Assembly: GCA_002338565.1 (NCBI GenBank)
Contig: DDIN01000005.1
Span: 197,264 to 261,263 of the forward strand
DNA length: 64,000 bases
Reading direction: 5' to 3'
Source: Hyphomonadaceae bacterium UBA1849
GTDB lineage: Bacteria > Pseudomonadota > Alphaproteobacteria > Caulobacterales > Hyphomonadaceae
Shown here: in pieces, positions 1 through 7,549 of the stretch
Layout of the letters: every line of letters starts with the position of its first letter
How positions within the stretch are numbered: position 1 is the first letter of the stretch
Made by a program: the position numbers and the translations under genes
Notes under the pieces: generated by a model
Told to the model about the DNA's origin: nothing
Database searches by the model: none
What the model saw: only the letters and a program-made list of their open reading frames with translations

Positions 1-1
1 T

Positions 2-727
2 CCGGATCGCGGCGGCTTTGAGCGCCCCTATGGCATTGCGTGGTATTTGCAGCTCGTGGCGGAACTCGAAGAGAGTGAAGATCCGCAGCTGACAGAATGG
101 CGTGAAACGCTGCGTCCGCTGGAAGATGCCATCGTCGAGCGCTTCTCTGCATGGCTGCCAAATCTGGCTTATCCGGTGCGTCTTGGCACGCATAACCAGT
201 CCGCCTTCGCGCTCGGTCTGATGCTGGATTATGCCCGCACAGTCGGGAACACAGAACTTGAAACGCTGATCGTCGAGAAGTCGACCGACTTCTTCGGCGA
301 GGATCGCAACTGCCCGATTGGCTACGAGCCGTCCGGCGAGGACTTTCTGTCGCCATGCCTTATGGAAGCCGACCTGATGCGTCGTATCATGCCGCGCGGC
401 CAGTTCGCAGCGTGGCTCGGAAGCTTCCTGCCAGAAATTCCGCTCGATGGTGCAGGTGACTGGCTGGAGCCGGGTGTGGTGCTCGATGCGTCTGATGGCA
501 AACTTGTGCATCTGGATGGCGTAAACCTCTCGCGCGCCTGGGCGCTGGAAGGTATTGCCTCTGCGCTCAGCGAGGATGACCCGCGTATTGAGGCGCTGCA
601 GGCTGCGGCTGATATCCATAAAGAGGTCGGCATCGCGTCTGTGTCTGACGAGCATTATTCCGGCAGTCACTGGCTGGCGAGCTTTGCGACTTACCTGACC
701 ACGCGCCGCGGTATCGCAGCAGAGTAA
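2..727 (+). CDS. DUF2891 family protein, 5' end outside window
   Basis: The reading frame is open from the first bases of the window, so the N-terminus is missing. The visible part carries the FERPYG block near the start and the block around YEPSGEDFLSPCL and EADLMRR in the middle, both of which I recognise as DUF2891 signatures; the helical pattern fits that all-alpha family. Function is unknown. The stop codon overlaps the rluA start (TAATG), so the two are translationally coupled. A TTG at position 47 is only an internal codon, not a start. Family assignment is from remembered motifs. Confidence 0.8.
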   Translation, partial: PDRGGFERPYGIAWYLQLVAELEESEDPQLTEWRETLRPLEDAIVERFSAWLPNLAYPVRLGTHNQSAFALGLMLDYARTVGNTELETLIVEKSTDFFGEDRNCPIGYEPSGEDFLSPCLMEADLMRRIMPRGQFAAWLGSFLPEIPLDGAGDWLEPGVVLDASDGKLVHLDGVNLSRAWALEGIASALSEDDPRIEALQAAADIHKEVGIASVSDEHYSGSHWLASFATYLTTRRGIAAE

Positions 728-1431
728 TGCCTGACCCGTGGAACAATCCGATTGATGATTACGTGCCGCCGGAGAACCAGCGGCCGTTCAAATACAATCC
801 GCCGAATGTGCCATTAGGCGTCGTCTATGAAGACGATGCGATCTTAGTGCTCAACAAGCCTTACGGGCTGCTCTCGGTGCAGGGCAAACCTCTGCACCAT
901 AAAGACTGCCTCGAGTTTCGGGTGAAGGATGTTTACCCGGAGGCGACTGCAGTGCACCGGCTGGACCATTCCACCTCGGGCCTCATCCTGTTTGCGCGGA
1001 CTGAAGCGCTGAAGTCTCTCATCTCGCGCCAGTTTCAGGAGCGGACGGTAAAGAAGGTTTACCGTGCGCGCGTCTGGGACGAGGTCGCCGAAGAAGAGGG
1101 CGTGATCGACGTACCGCTCCGCAAGAACTGGGAAGACAGCCCGCGCCAGATGGTCTGCTATGAACGTGGCAAACGGGCGGTCACGCGCTGGAAGGTTCTG
1201 GAACGGGGCGAGGGCGAGACTTTGCTGGAGCTATATCCGGAGACGGGGCGCACACACCAGCTGCGCCTGCACACGCTGCACATTGGGCACCCGATCTTGG
1301 GCGACGAGCTTTACGCGCCGGACCCGGCCTATGAGGCGGCATCGCGTTTGCTGCTCCATTCCACCGAACTCTCATTCGAGCATCCGGAAACAGGCGAGAC
1401 GGTGAGCTTCAGGTCCGAGCCTGATTTTTGA
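727..1431 (+). CDS. rluA: RluA-type pseudouridine synthase (23S rRNA/tRNA)
   Basis: Converts uridine to pseudouridine in structured RNA; E. coli RluA acts on 23S rRNA U746 and tRNA U32. The 234-residue protein has the catalytic HRLD block with Asp80, the NKPYGLLSV block near residue 43 and the GRTHQLRLH block, and it lacks an S4 domain, as RluA does (E. coli about 219 residues). The ATG overlaps the stop of the upstream DUF2891 gene by one base. A strong hairpin with flanking A and T runs follows directly. Related TruC or RluC-type specificity cannot be excluded from sequence alone. Confidence 0.88.
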   Translation: MPDPWNNPIDDYVPPENQRPFKYNPPNVPLGVVYEDDAILVLNKPYGLLSVQGKPLHHKDCLEFRVKDVYPEATAVHRLDHSTSGLILFARTEALKSLISRQFQERTVKKVYRARVWDEVAEEEGVIDVPLRKNWEDSPRQMVCYERGKRAVTRWKVLERGEGETLLELYPETGRTHQLRLHTLHIGHPILGDELYAPDPAYEAASRLLLHSTELSFEHPETGETVSFRSEPDF

Positions 1432-1435
1432 TATG

Positions 1436-1463
1436 AAAAAGCCGGGGCGAACCCCGGCTTTTC
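1436..1463. terminator. Bidirectional intrinsic terminator
   Basis: A GCCGGGGC/GCCCCGGC-type stem with a short loop is flanked by an A-run on the left and a T-run on the right, so it can stop transcription from both sides. It sits between the convergent rluA (+) and the 60-residue gene (-). Confidence 0.85.
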
Positions 1464-1466
1464 ATC

Positions 1467-1649
1467 TTACTTCTTACCAGCAGCGGCTGCGGCGCGCTTG
1501 GCGTCCATAGCCTTTTTGTGCTCGGAGGCTTTCGTGAATTCTTCGAACTCGCGTGCCTCTTTAGCTGCGGCAGCTTTTTTCGCTTCAGCCGCGCGGCGGA
1601 TTTGGTCCTGTTCCTCAGGGCTGAGCTGTGGTGGCGTTGGCTTGTTCAT
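1467..1649 (-). CDS. Small charged Ala/Lys-rich protein
   Basis: A 60-residue protein with a short Pro-rich N-terminus followed by a highly charged, alanine-rich helix. No family recognised. A GGAGGGA ribosome-binding site lies at good spacing before the ATG, and the gene ends right at a bidirectional terminator, which supports it being real. It is transcribed in the same direction as the CsbD-like gene upstream of it, so the two may share a transcript. Confidence 0.65.
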   Translation of the reverse strand: MNKPTPPQLSPEEQDQIRRAAEAKKAAAAKEAREFEEFTKASEHKKAMDAKRAAAAAGKK

Positions 1650-1733
1650 ACTGGGTCCCTCCGTATCAGTGTCTTTAGTGTGCGCCCTATTTGGCCGGTT
1701 GGCCAGAGCAGGGCGGATTAAAGGAGGTAAGCG

Positions 1734-1913
1734 TTACTTGGTGGCGTCCTTCACGGCATCTTTGACATCACCGCCTACTTTGCGGGCTTTGCCTTCTGCC
1801 TGATCAACTTCGCCTTCGGCTTCCAGTTTTTTGTCGTCAGTCGCCTTACCGGCAGCCTCTTTAACTTTGCCTTCGGCTTCCTTGGCTGCGCCTTTCAGAT
1901 GTTCTTTGTCCAT
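1734..1913 (-). CDS. CsbD-like stress response protein, 59 aa
   Basis: A 59-residue, highly charged protein with repeated KEAEGK / QAEGKA segments and an early HLKGAAKE segment, the hallmark of the CsbD family of small general-stress proteins whose biochemical role is unknown. The start ATG is preceded by AAAGGACA. It is under the usual 60-residue cutoff and easy to miss. It is divergent from fumC and upstream of the 60-residue gene on the same strand. Confidence 0.85.
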   Translation of the reverse strand: MDKEHLKGAAKEAEGKVKEAAGKATDDKKLEAEGEVDQAEGKARKVGGDVKDAVKDATK

Positions 1914-2058
1914 TGTGTCTGTCCTTTCTTTCTACACAGAACCAACAAGGCGGAGCGCGGGAAGTTCCGTCACTTCGACGTTTTTCCACTGGCCAGCCCC
2001 ATCAGGCCGCGCTAAGCAGCGCGCACGAATTCATCCAAAGGCTGAGAGGAGCAAACCT

Positions 2059-3471
2059 ATGGGATTGTTTGGCGGCAAATCAGACAAAATGCGCACAGAG
2101 ACGGACAGCTTTGGTCCATTGGAAGTTCCGGAAGACAAACTCTTCGGGGCACAGACGGCGCGCTCTCTGATCAACTTTCCTATCGGTGAAGAAAAAATGC
2201 CGGCGCCGGTCATTCGCGCGCTTGGCATCATCAAACGCTCTGCAGCGCTCGCGAACAAAAAGCTCGACAATATCGAGCCGGAGATTGCCGACGCTATCGT
2301 GAAGGCGGCTTCTGAAGTTGCAGAAAACAAGCTGGACGATCACTTCCCGCTCTCTATCTGGCAGACAGGGTCTGGCACACAGTCCAACATGAACTCTAAC
2401 GAGGTTATCTCTAACCGTGCGATCCAGCTCATGGGCGGCGTTGTCGGGTCTAAAGAGCCGGTTCACCCGAACGACCACTGTAACCGTTCACAGTCTTCCA
2501 ACGACACGTTCCCGACAGCGATGCACATCTCTGCGGCGGAAGAAATTCACCACCGTCTTCTGCCTGCGCTGCAATACATGCGCAACGCGCTGAACGACAA
2601 AGCTGAAGCGTTCAAAGACATCATCAAAATCGGTCGCACGCACACGCAGGACGCAACACCTCTGACGCTCGGTCAGGAGTTCTCCGGCTATGTGGCGCAG
2701 ATGGACCTCGGCATTAAGCGCGTACAGGAAGGTCTTGAGCACCTCTGGCCGCTCGCACAGGGCGGTACAGCTGTTGGTACAGGCATCAACGCGAAAGTCG
2801 GTTTTGCTGAAGCCTTCGCTGAAGAAGTTGCCGCGTACACAGAGCTGCCATTCGTAACCGCACCGAACAAGTTTGAAGCGCTCGCGGCGCATGACGCGTT
2901 CGTATACGCGCACGGCGCACTGAACACGGTTGCAGCATCTCTCTTCAAGATCGCCAATGACATCCGTCTTCTGGGTTCTGGTCCGCGTTCAGGCCTCGGT
3001 GAGCTGGCGCTTCCCGAGAACGAGCCTGGCTCTTCCATCATGCCGGGCAAGGTGAACCCTACACAGTGCGAAGCCATGACAATGGTCTGCACGCAGGTGA
3101 TGGGTAACAACACGACGATGACGGTTGCCGGCTCTCAGGGCCATTTCGAGCTGAACGTCTACAAGCCGGTTATGGCTTACAACATGATCCAGTCTGTTCG
3201 CCTGATCTCTGACGCGTGTAACTCCTTCACCGACAAATGTGTGGTCGGCATCGAAGCGCGCGAAGACAACATCGCTGATCTGATGAACCGCTCGCTCATG
3301 CTGGTGACTGCGCTCAACCCGCACATCGGCTATGACAATGCGACGAAGATTGCGAAGAAAGCTCACAAAGAGGGCACAACCCTCAAGGAAGCTGCGATCG
3401 CACTCGACCTGCTGACATCAGATCAGTTCGACGAGTGGGTTGTTCCTGCGAACATGATCAAGCCGAGCTAG
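2059..3471 (+). CDS. fumC: Class II fumarate hydratase
   Basis: Hydrates fumarate to L-malate in the TCA cycle; class II enzymes are iron-free homotetramers. The protein has 470 residues (E. coli FumC 467), with the superfamily signature GSSIMPGKVNP at residues 324-334, the SGTQSNMN substrate-binding stretch and the GRTHTQDA block. The frame stays open far upstream, but I place the start at ATG 2059, which follows AGAGGAG; the extension would run across the divergent promoter region. A second ATG at 2089 matches the usual FumC N-terminus but lacks a ribosome-binding site. An intrinsic terminator follows. Confidence 0.96.
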   Translation: MGLFGGKSDKMRTETDSFGPLEVPEDKLFGAQTARSLINFPIGEEKMPAPVIRALGIIKRSAALANKKLDNIEPEIADAIVKAASEVAENKLDDHFPLSIWQTGSGTQSNMNSNEVISNRAIQLMGGVVGSKEPVHPNDHCNRSQSSNDTFPTAMHISAAEEIHHRLLPALQYMRNALNDKAEAFKDIIKIGRTHTQDATPLTLGQEFSGYVAQMDLGIKRVQEGLEHLWPLAQGGTAVGTGINAKVGFAEAFAEEVAAYTELPFVTAPNKFEALAAHDAFVYAHGALNTVAASLFKIANDIRLLGSGPRSGLGELALPENEPGSSIMPGKVNPTQCEAMTMVCTQVMGNNTTMTVAGSQGHFELNVYKPVMAYNMIQSVRLISDACNSFTDKCVVGIEAREDNIADLMNRSLMLVTALNPHIGYDNATKIAKKAHKEGTTLKEAAIALDLLTSDQFDEWVVPANMIKPS

Positions 3472-3495
3472 GACCTGGCTCCATCGATTGAAGAG

Positions 3496-3523
3496 AAAGG
3501 CGGCTCACTGGGCCGCCTTTTTT
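3496..3523 (+). terminator. Intrinsic terminator after fumC
   Basis: AAAGGCGGC and GCCGCCTTT form a stem with a seven-base loop, followed by a T-run. The symmetric A/T flanks may also serve the convergent VOC gene. Confidence 0.85.
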
Positions 3524-3530
3524 GATGGTC

Positions 3531-3998
3531 TCACTTATGTTCGAAATCCGGACCATTGCCCGTATTGGCAGGGCGCTGAGTATAGGTGAGCCGAATACCG
3601 CCACCATTCGGGTCGCGCCATTCAGCAAACATCTGATGCGGATTTGAGGTTTTCTCGGTCGAGACGTCATAGCCAAGCTTTGCCATGCGGTCGCGCGCGG
3701 CTTGCCATTCTGCCAGATCCCACATGCCAATCTCAAGCATATGTTCGCGGCTCTCTATGTCGGGATGGTCAGCATACTCATTCAGGCAGAGCGACAGGCT
3801 TGGCAGGCGGGTATGGTTCAGGAAGGTCTGGCGGCGTCCGTCGCGGCGGGTCGTGCCGACAACGGCAAACCCAAGGCCTTCGCAGTAAAAGCGTTTGGCG
3901 GCTTCAGTGTCGGTGATGGCGGTGTGAAGTGTTGCGACGAATTCATCACGGTCGCGTTGTAGCCCCTGACTTTCATTCCCGAACCAGACCCTGACCAT
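3531..3998 (-). CDS. VOC (glyoxalase/bleomycin-resistance fold) family protein
   Basis: A 155-residue single-module vicinal oxygen chelate protein. The phrase AAKRFYCEGLGF is the typical first beta-alpha unit, EMRDPNGG-like text near the end (EWRDPNGGGIRLTY) is the typical last strand, and His residues at the expected metal positions are present. Members bind a divalent metal and act on varied substrates; the substrate here cannot be told. The start follows GGAGGGG. Confidence 0.8.
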   Translation of the reverse strand: MVRVWFGNESQGLQRDRDEFVATLHTAITDTEAAKRFYCEGLGFAVVGTTRRDGRRQTFLNHTRLPSLSLCLNEYADHPDIESREHMLEIGMWDLAEWQAARDRMAKLGYDVSTEKTSNPHQMFAEWRDPNGGGIRLTYTQRPANTGNGPDFEHK

Positions 3999-4141
3999 AT
4001 ACCCCTCCGAATCGCAGACTTTTCGTTTCGGCTAACAGAACACCAGAAGCGGGCCGATGGTTCAAATTTTCTCGGTGGGCATCGTGTTCAGGCTGCGACG
4101 CTATGGCCATTTTTAGTGGCTTGTGATGCCTCAACTTTAAG

Positions 4142-4160
4142 ACCATAACTTCTTTATGGT
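4142..4160 (+). promoter_or_regulatory. AT-rich dyad immediately before a ribosome-binding site
   Basis: ACCATAA and TTATGGT form a perfect 7-bp inverted repeat with a five-base loop; TTTT and then AGGAGGG, the ribosome-binding site of the 38-residue gene, follow at once. It could be an operator, an early terminator or a translation-controlling hairpin. Confidence 0.4.
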
Positions 4161-4177
4161 TTTAGGAGGGCTAGATC

Positions 4178-4294
4178 ATGCCAAACGTTACCGTAGACCC
4201 GCTTGCGATTGCTGCACTCGTCGGATTTGCCTCGCTGATTATCGTATCTGTGGGCGTTGTGGTCGTTTTCTGGAAACTGTCCAAACAGTCCTAG
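4178..4294 (+). CDS. Small single-pass membrane protein, 38 aa
   Basis: ATG with a strong AGGAGGG site eight bases upstream opens a 38-codon frame: a short polar N-terminus, one 22-residue hydrophobic helix rich in Val/Ile/Leu/Ala, then a WKLSKQS tail with two lysines, which predicts a cytoplasmic C-terminus. No family recognised. It stands alone between the divergent VOC gene and a lipoprotein gene, preceded by a hairpin. The strong ribosome-binding site and clean membrane topology are the evidence that it is real. Confidence 0.65.
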   Translation: MPNVTVDPLAIAALVGFASLIIVSVGVVVVFWKLSKQS

Positions 4295-4347
4295 AGTTCT
4301 CATTCTTGTAAGATGACAGACGCTCCGCCGCGCGTTAGCGTCGCCGT

Positions 4348-4770
4348 ATGAAGATGAGAATGTCAGTTCCGCTGGCTGCCTTTGGGTTGCTGGCCATGAG
4401 CGTCGTCGCAGGGTGCGCGACAACTGTTGATCCGTGCTCGACAGCGGGGATTGATCGCCGCGTATCGTCAACGCTGAGCGACTTTGCCAGAGAGAACCGG
4501 GCAGACCTTAATGAGGTTAAACGGGCTGTTGCTTACTTTGATGGTGAGACGGTGCTGGGCACGATGCGCATCGCGCAGGCTGTGAGCGCGCTGCGCCGCG
4601 TTGCGTCCGGCTTTGACGAGGATGTCGTTCCGGAACTGCGGGCCATATCTCAGCAATGCGGGACGGCTGGGAATATGCGCGAAATCTTCGTCGATTTTCT
4701 GCGCGATGAAGGCTTCAACAGCCGCGTGCTTGAATGGGTGGAAGATTTCCGCTTTGATTTCGAAGCCTGA
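4348..4770 (+). CDS. Putative lipoprotein of unknown function
   Basis: A 140-residue protein with an N-terminal basic stretch, a hydrophobic core and the lipobox VAGC (Cys about residue 23), so it is predicted to be lipid-anchored. The mature part is helical with three further cysteines and no motif I recognise. Alternative in-frame ATGs at 4354 and 4360 would give an equally good signal peptide. The ribosome-binding site is weak. It is followed by a DedA/TVP38-type gene on the same strand. Confidence 0.65.
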   Translation: MKMRMSVPLAAFGLLAMSVVAGCATTVDPCSTAGIDRRVSSTLSDFARENRADLNEVKRAVAYFDGETVLGTMRIAQAVSALRRVASGFDEDVVPELRAISQQCGTAGNMREIFVDFLRDEGFNSRVLEWVEDFRFDFEA

Positions 4771-4847
4771 TCGCATCTACGCAGATGTGACTGCGTGGAT
4801 GTAATTGACCGGTTGACCAAAATCGGGGGAAGGCGCAAAGGGCGCAA

Positions 4848-5606
4848 ATGAATCCCGTTATCAAGTTTCTGAACCGAATGGATAAATCCGCCTGGCGTGC
4901 GGTGATCGTGACAGCTTTGCTGCTCGCGGGCGTTCTCGGTTTGCTGATTGTTGGGAAAACCTATCTCTTCTCCGGGTCTGAACGCGGTCTGTTGGGGGAT
5001 CTGCAATCCTTCCTGATGGAGCACAGAACCAATCCGATCATGTTCTTCGTGGTTGTGGCGATCTATTGCGCGCTCTCTTTTCTGGGCGCGCCGCAATTTG
5101 GTCTGATCGGGATGACGGTTCTGGCTTTCGGCACGGTGATAGGCTTTGCTTATTCATGGCTGGCGACGCTTTGTTCTGCCAGCATGGCGTTCTGGATTGG
5201 CCGGTCTTTCGGCATGAAACTGGTTCAGCGCTATGGCGGTGATTCTATTCTGCGCCTGTCCCGCTTTATGGGGCGCAATGTGTTCATCGCGAGCATGATT
5301 GTTCGTAACGTTCCGACAGCGCCGGCTATTGTCGTGAATATGGCATTCGGCGCGACCGAAGCCCGCTATAGCTGGTTCCTCGCGGGCACAGCCATCGGCA
5401 TTATTCCGAAGACGCTGCTGATTGCATTGTTCGGGCAGGCGGTGGCGCAAAGCCTGACTGGTAACCCGATCTTTGCCATCGCTTCCGTCGCGGCAGGGGC
5501 ATTGCTCTGGATACCGCTTATGCTGTTCGCACGATCTAATCTTGCGCAGGAACGCGCACCAGCATCCTCTGAAAACATCTCTGAAGAGGTAGAAAATACT
5601 CCGTAA
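4848..5606 (+). CDS. TVP38/TMEM64 (VTT domain) family membrane protein
   Basis: A 252-residue multi-pass inner-membrane protein with one N-terminal helix followed by the VTT core: a FLGAPQFGLIG-like re-entrant segment, the WIGRSFG stretch, a conserved Arg-rich FMGRN loop and the VRNVPTAPAIVVNMAFGA segment. The family is linked to lipid or small-molecule transport and membrane homeostasis; the substrate here is unknown. A purine-rich GGGGGAAGG stretch lies just upstream. It precedes the leuA leader region, with no clear terminator between. Confidence 0.8.
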   Translation: MNPVIKFLNRMDKSAWRAVIVTALLLAGVLGLLIVGKTYLFSGSERGLLGDLQSFLMEHRTNPIMFFVVVAIYCALSFLGAPQFGLIGMTVLAFGTVIGFAYSWLATLCSASMAFWIGRSFGMKLVQRYGGDSILRLSRFMGRNVFIASMIVRNVPTAPAIVVNMAFGATEARYSWFLAGTAIGIIPKTLLIALFGQAVAQSLTGNPIFAIASVAAGALLWIPLMLFARSNLAQERAPASSENISEEVENTP

Positions 5607-5648
5607 GTTCGAAATGAGGGAAAATACGGGTTTCAGTGCCTATTTTTC

Positions 5649-5677
5649 TTGACTTATCGGGCAATTATTTGCGTTAT
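5649..5677 (+). promoter_or_regulatory. Putative leuA leader promoter
   Basis: TTGACT (-35, 5649-5654), a 17-base spacer and CGTTAT (-10, 5672-5677, weak match). The predicted start point is about 5684-5685, on the ATG of the leader peptide, which would make the leader mRNA leaderless, the arrangement known for trpL in rhizobia. Confidence 0.45.
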
Positions 5678-5684
5678 GCGCAAC

Positions 5685-5753
5685 ATGAATACGGTTCTTG
5701 AACTTCTTCTCCTGCTCGAGGGGCTTACAAGCCCCTGTCCGCGTCTGAACTAG
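5685..5753 (+). CDS. leuL: Leucine-rich leader peptide of leuA
   Basis: A 22-codon frame (or 25 codons from ATG 5676) in which seven of residues 5-14 or so are leucine, including five consecutive Leu codons, ending in TAG 5753, 69 bases upstream of leuA. Leucine-rich short peptides in this position are the sensor of ribosome-mediated attenuation of leucine synthesis. The Leu codons are directly followed by alternative RNA stems. No Shine-Dalgarno site is present before either ATG, in line with a leaderless start at 5685. Confidence 0.75.
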   Translation: MNTVLELLLLLEGLTSPCPRLN

Positions 5754-5782
5754 GACCCGGTATGGGTCCGCGCGGTCAGGGG
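5719..5782 (+). promoter_or_regulatory. Mutually exclusive RNA stems of the leuA attenuator
   Basis: Stem 1 is AGGGGCT (5719-5725) with AGCCCCT (5730-5736). Stem 2 is CCCCTGTCCGCG (5732-5743) with CGCGGTCAGGGG (5771-5782), eleven pairs with one T-T mismatch, enclosing a GGACCC/GGGTCC hairpin (5753-5769). Stems 1 and 2 share 5732-5736 and cannot coexist. No U-tract follows stem 2, so a classical intrinsic terminator is not visible; Rho-dependent or translational control is possible. Confidence 0.6.
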
Positions 5783-5822
5783 GTGTCGTTTCGATGCAAC
5801 TTCAGAACCAGCGTGAACCTAA

Positions 5823-7358
5823 ATGACAAACGAACCACATATCCGAATTTTTGACACCACAATGCGCGACGGTGAGCAGTCACCTGGCGCCAGCATGACC
5901 TTGCGCGAAAAGCTCGATCTGGCCGAACTCATGTGTGAGATGGGCGTGGACGTGATCGAAGCTGGTTTCCCGGCAGCCTCTGCCGGCGACTTTGATTGTG
6001 TTCGTCAGATTGCCCAGCAATCACAAAACGACACGATCATTTGCGGCCTGTCCCGCTCGACGCCGGGCGATATTGATCGCTGCGCCGAAGCAGTAAAGCA
6101 CGCTGCAAACCCGCGTATCCACACGTTCATCGCGACCAGCCCGCTCCATATGGAGCATAAGCTGAAAATGGGCGAGAACGCGGTTCTTGAAGCCATTGGC
6201 CGGTCTGTTGCTCAGGCGCGCAATCTGGTTGGTGATGTCGAATGGAGCGCAGAAGATGCGACCCGTTCAGACTTTGATTTCCTGTGCCGCGCAGTAGACG
6301 TTGCCATTCAGGCGGGCGCGACAACCATCAACTTGCCGGACACGGTCGGTTATGCGCACCCTGAAGAGTATGGCGCATTGTTCCGTCGTATCATCGAGGC
6401 TGTGCCTGATTCCGACAAAGTGATCTGGTCCACGCACTGCCATAATGACCTCGGTCTGGCGGTCGCGAACTCTCTGGCTGGCGTCACGAATGGTGCGCGT
6501 CAGGTCGAGTGTGCGATCAACGGTCTGGGCGAGCGTGCGGGCAATGCTGCGCTGGAAGAAATTGTTATGGCGCTGAAAGTCCGCCGCGACACGCTTCAGG
6601 CGACGACTCGTGTTGATACGACCAAGCTGTCCCGCGCATCGAAAATGGTGAGCCAGATCACAGGCTTCCCTGTTCAGTACAACAAAGCCATTGTCGGTAA
6701 GAATGCGTTCGCGCACGAAAGCGGCATCCACCAGGATGGCATGCTGAAGAATGCGCAGACCTATGAGATCATGAACCCGGCGGATGTCGGCGTCGCTGAA
6801 ACTTCTCTGGTCATGGGTAAGCACTCTGGCCGTCATGCCTTCCGCGATAAGCTGGCAATCTTGGGTTATGATCTGGCTGACGATGCGCTGAACGATGCAT
6901 TCAAGCGCTTCAAGGATCTCGCCGACCGCAAGAAGCATGTATTCGACGACGATATTATGGCGCTGGTTGATGACCAGCTGTCAGCTGAAGGTGAACGTAT
7001 CGTCTTCAAGCGCCTGCGTGTGGTTGCTGGTTCTGAGGGGCCGCAAACAGCCGAGATCGATCTCGAAATCGCGGGCGAGCACAAATGGACGACTGCGCGT
7101 GGCAATGGTCCGGTTGATGCGGTCTTCAATGCGATCCGTGAAGTCATCCCTCATGAGGCCGTTCTGGAACTCTATCAGGTGAGCGCGGTCACGCAGGGTA
7201 CAGATGCTCAGGCAGAGGTCAGCGTACGTCTTTCCGAGGATGGAATTGTCGCAACGGGCCGCTCATTTGATCCGGACACGTTGTGTGCCAGTGCAAAAGC
7301 CTATCTGCATGCGCTGAACAAGCTTGAAGCGCGTCGCCAGAAGCGTATGGCCGCCTGA
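5823..7358 (+). CDS. leuA: 2-isopropylmalate synthase
   Basis: Condenses acetyl-CoA with 2-oxoisovalerate in the first committed step of leucine synthesis. The 511-residue protein opens with the DTTMRDGEQSPG signature (residues 11-22), has the metal-binding His205 and His207 in STHCHND, the NGLGERAGN block, and a C-terminal LeuA dimer/regulatory domain from about residue 365, where leucine feedback inhibition acts in this family. The start has no strong ribosome-binding site and lies downstream of the leader peptide and its stems, so expression is probably leucine-controlled. Confidence 0.95.
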   Translation: MTNEPHIRIFDTTMRDGEQSPGASMTLREKLDLAELMCEMGVDVIEAGFPAASAGDFDCVRQIAQQSQNDTIICGLSRSTPGDIDRCAEAVKHAANPRIHTFIATSPLHMEHKLKMGENAVLEAIGRSVAQARNLVGDVEWSAEDATRSDFDFLCRAVDVAIQAGATTINLPDTVGYAHPEEYGALFRRIIEAVPDSDKVIWSTHCHNDLGLAVANSLAGVTNGARQVECAINGLGERAGNAALEEIVMALKVRRDTLQATTRVDTTKLSRASKMVSQITGFPVQYNKAIVGKNAFAHESGIHQDGMLKNAQTYEIMNPADVGVAETSLVMGKHSGRHAFRDKLAILGYDLADDALNDAFKRFKDLADRKKHVFDDDIMALVDDQLSAEGERIVFKRLRVVAGSEGPQTAEIDLEIAGEHKWTTARGNGPVDAVFNAIREVIPHEAVLELYQVSAVTQGTDAQAEVSVRLSEDGIVATGRSFDPDTLCASAKAYLHALNKLEARRQKRMAA

Positions 7359-7403
7359 TCTATCCTAAAGCCTTAAAAGCGCCGTAATTACTGAAAAATA
7401 TGC

Positions 7404-7425
7404 AGGCGGAACGATGTGTTCCGTC
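7404..7425 (+). terminator. Possible weak terminator hairpin after leuA
   Basis: CGGAAC and GTTCCG pair around GATGT, followed some bases later by an AT-rich GGAAATTTTA stretch. The stem is short and the T-run poor, so this is tentative. Confidence 0.3.
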
Positions 7426-7457
7426 TGTGGAAATTTTATGCAGAAACACCCCCTTGC

Positions 7458-7472
7458 TTTACAAATTGTAAA
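7458..7472. promoter_or_regulatory. Palindrome upstream of mreB
   Basis: TTTACAAATTGTAAA is a perfect 7-bp inverted repeat around one base, about 80 bases before the mreB start. It may be an operator or overlap a promoter. A GATTC (GANTC, the CcrM methylation sequence) follows at 7522-7526. Confidence 0.35.
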
Positions 7473-7549
7473 CCGGCACAAGCAAAGAAGGGAAGTGTTG
7501 TGAATGAAGCGCAGGGTTAGTGATTCTCTGCAGAATGCGGCGGTAAAAT

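Noticed and set aside
1831..2058. N-terminal extension of fumC by 76 codons
   Set aside because: It crosses the divergent csbD gene and promoter region and is absent from the FumC family; AGAGGAG supports ATG 2059.
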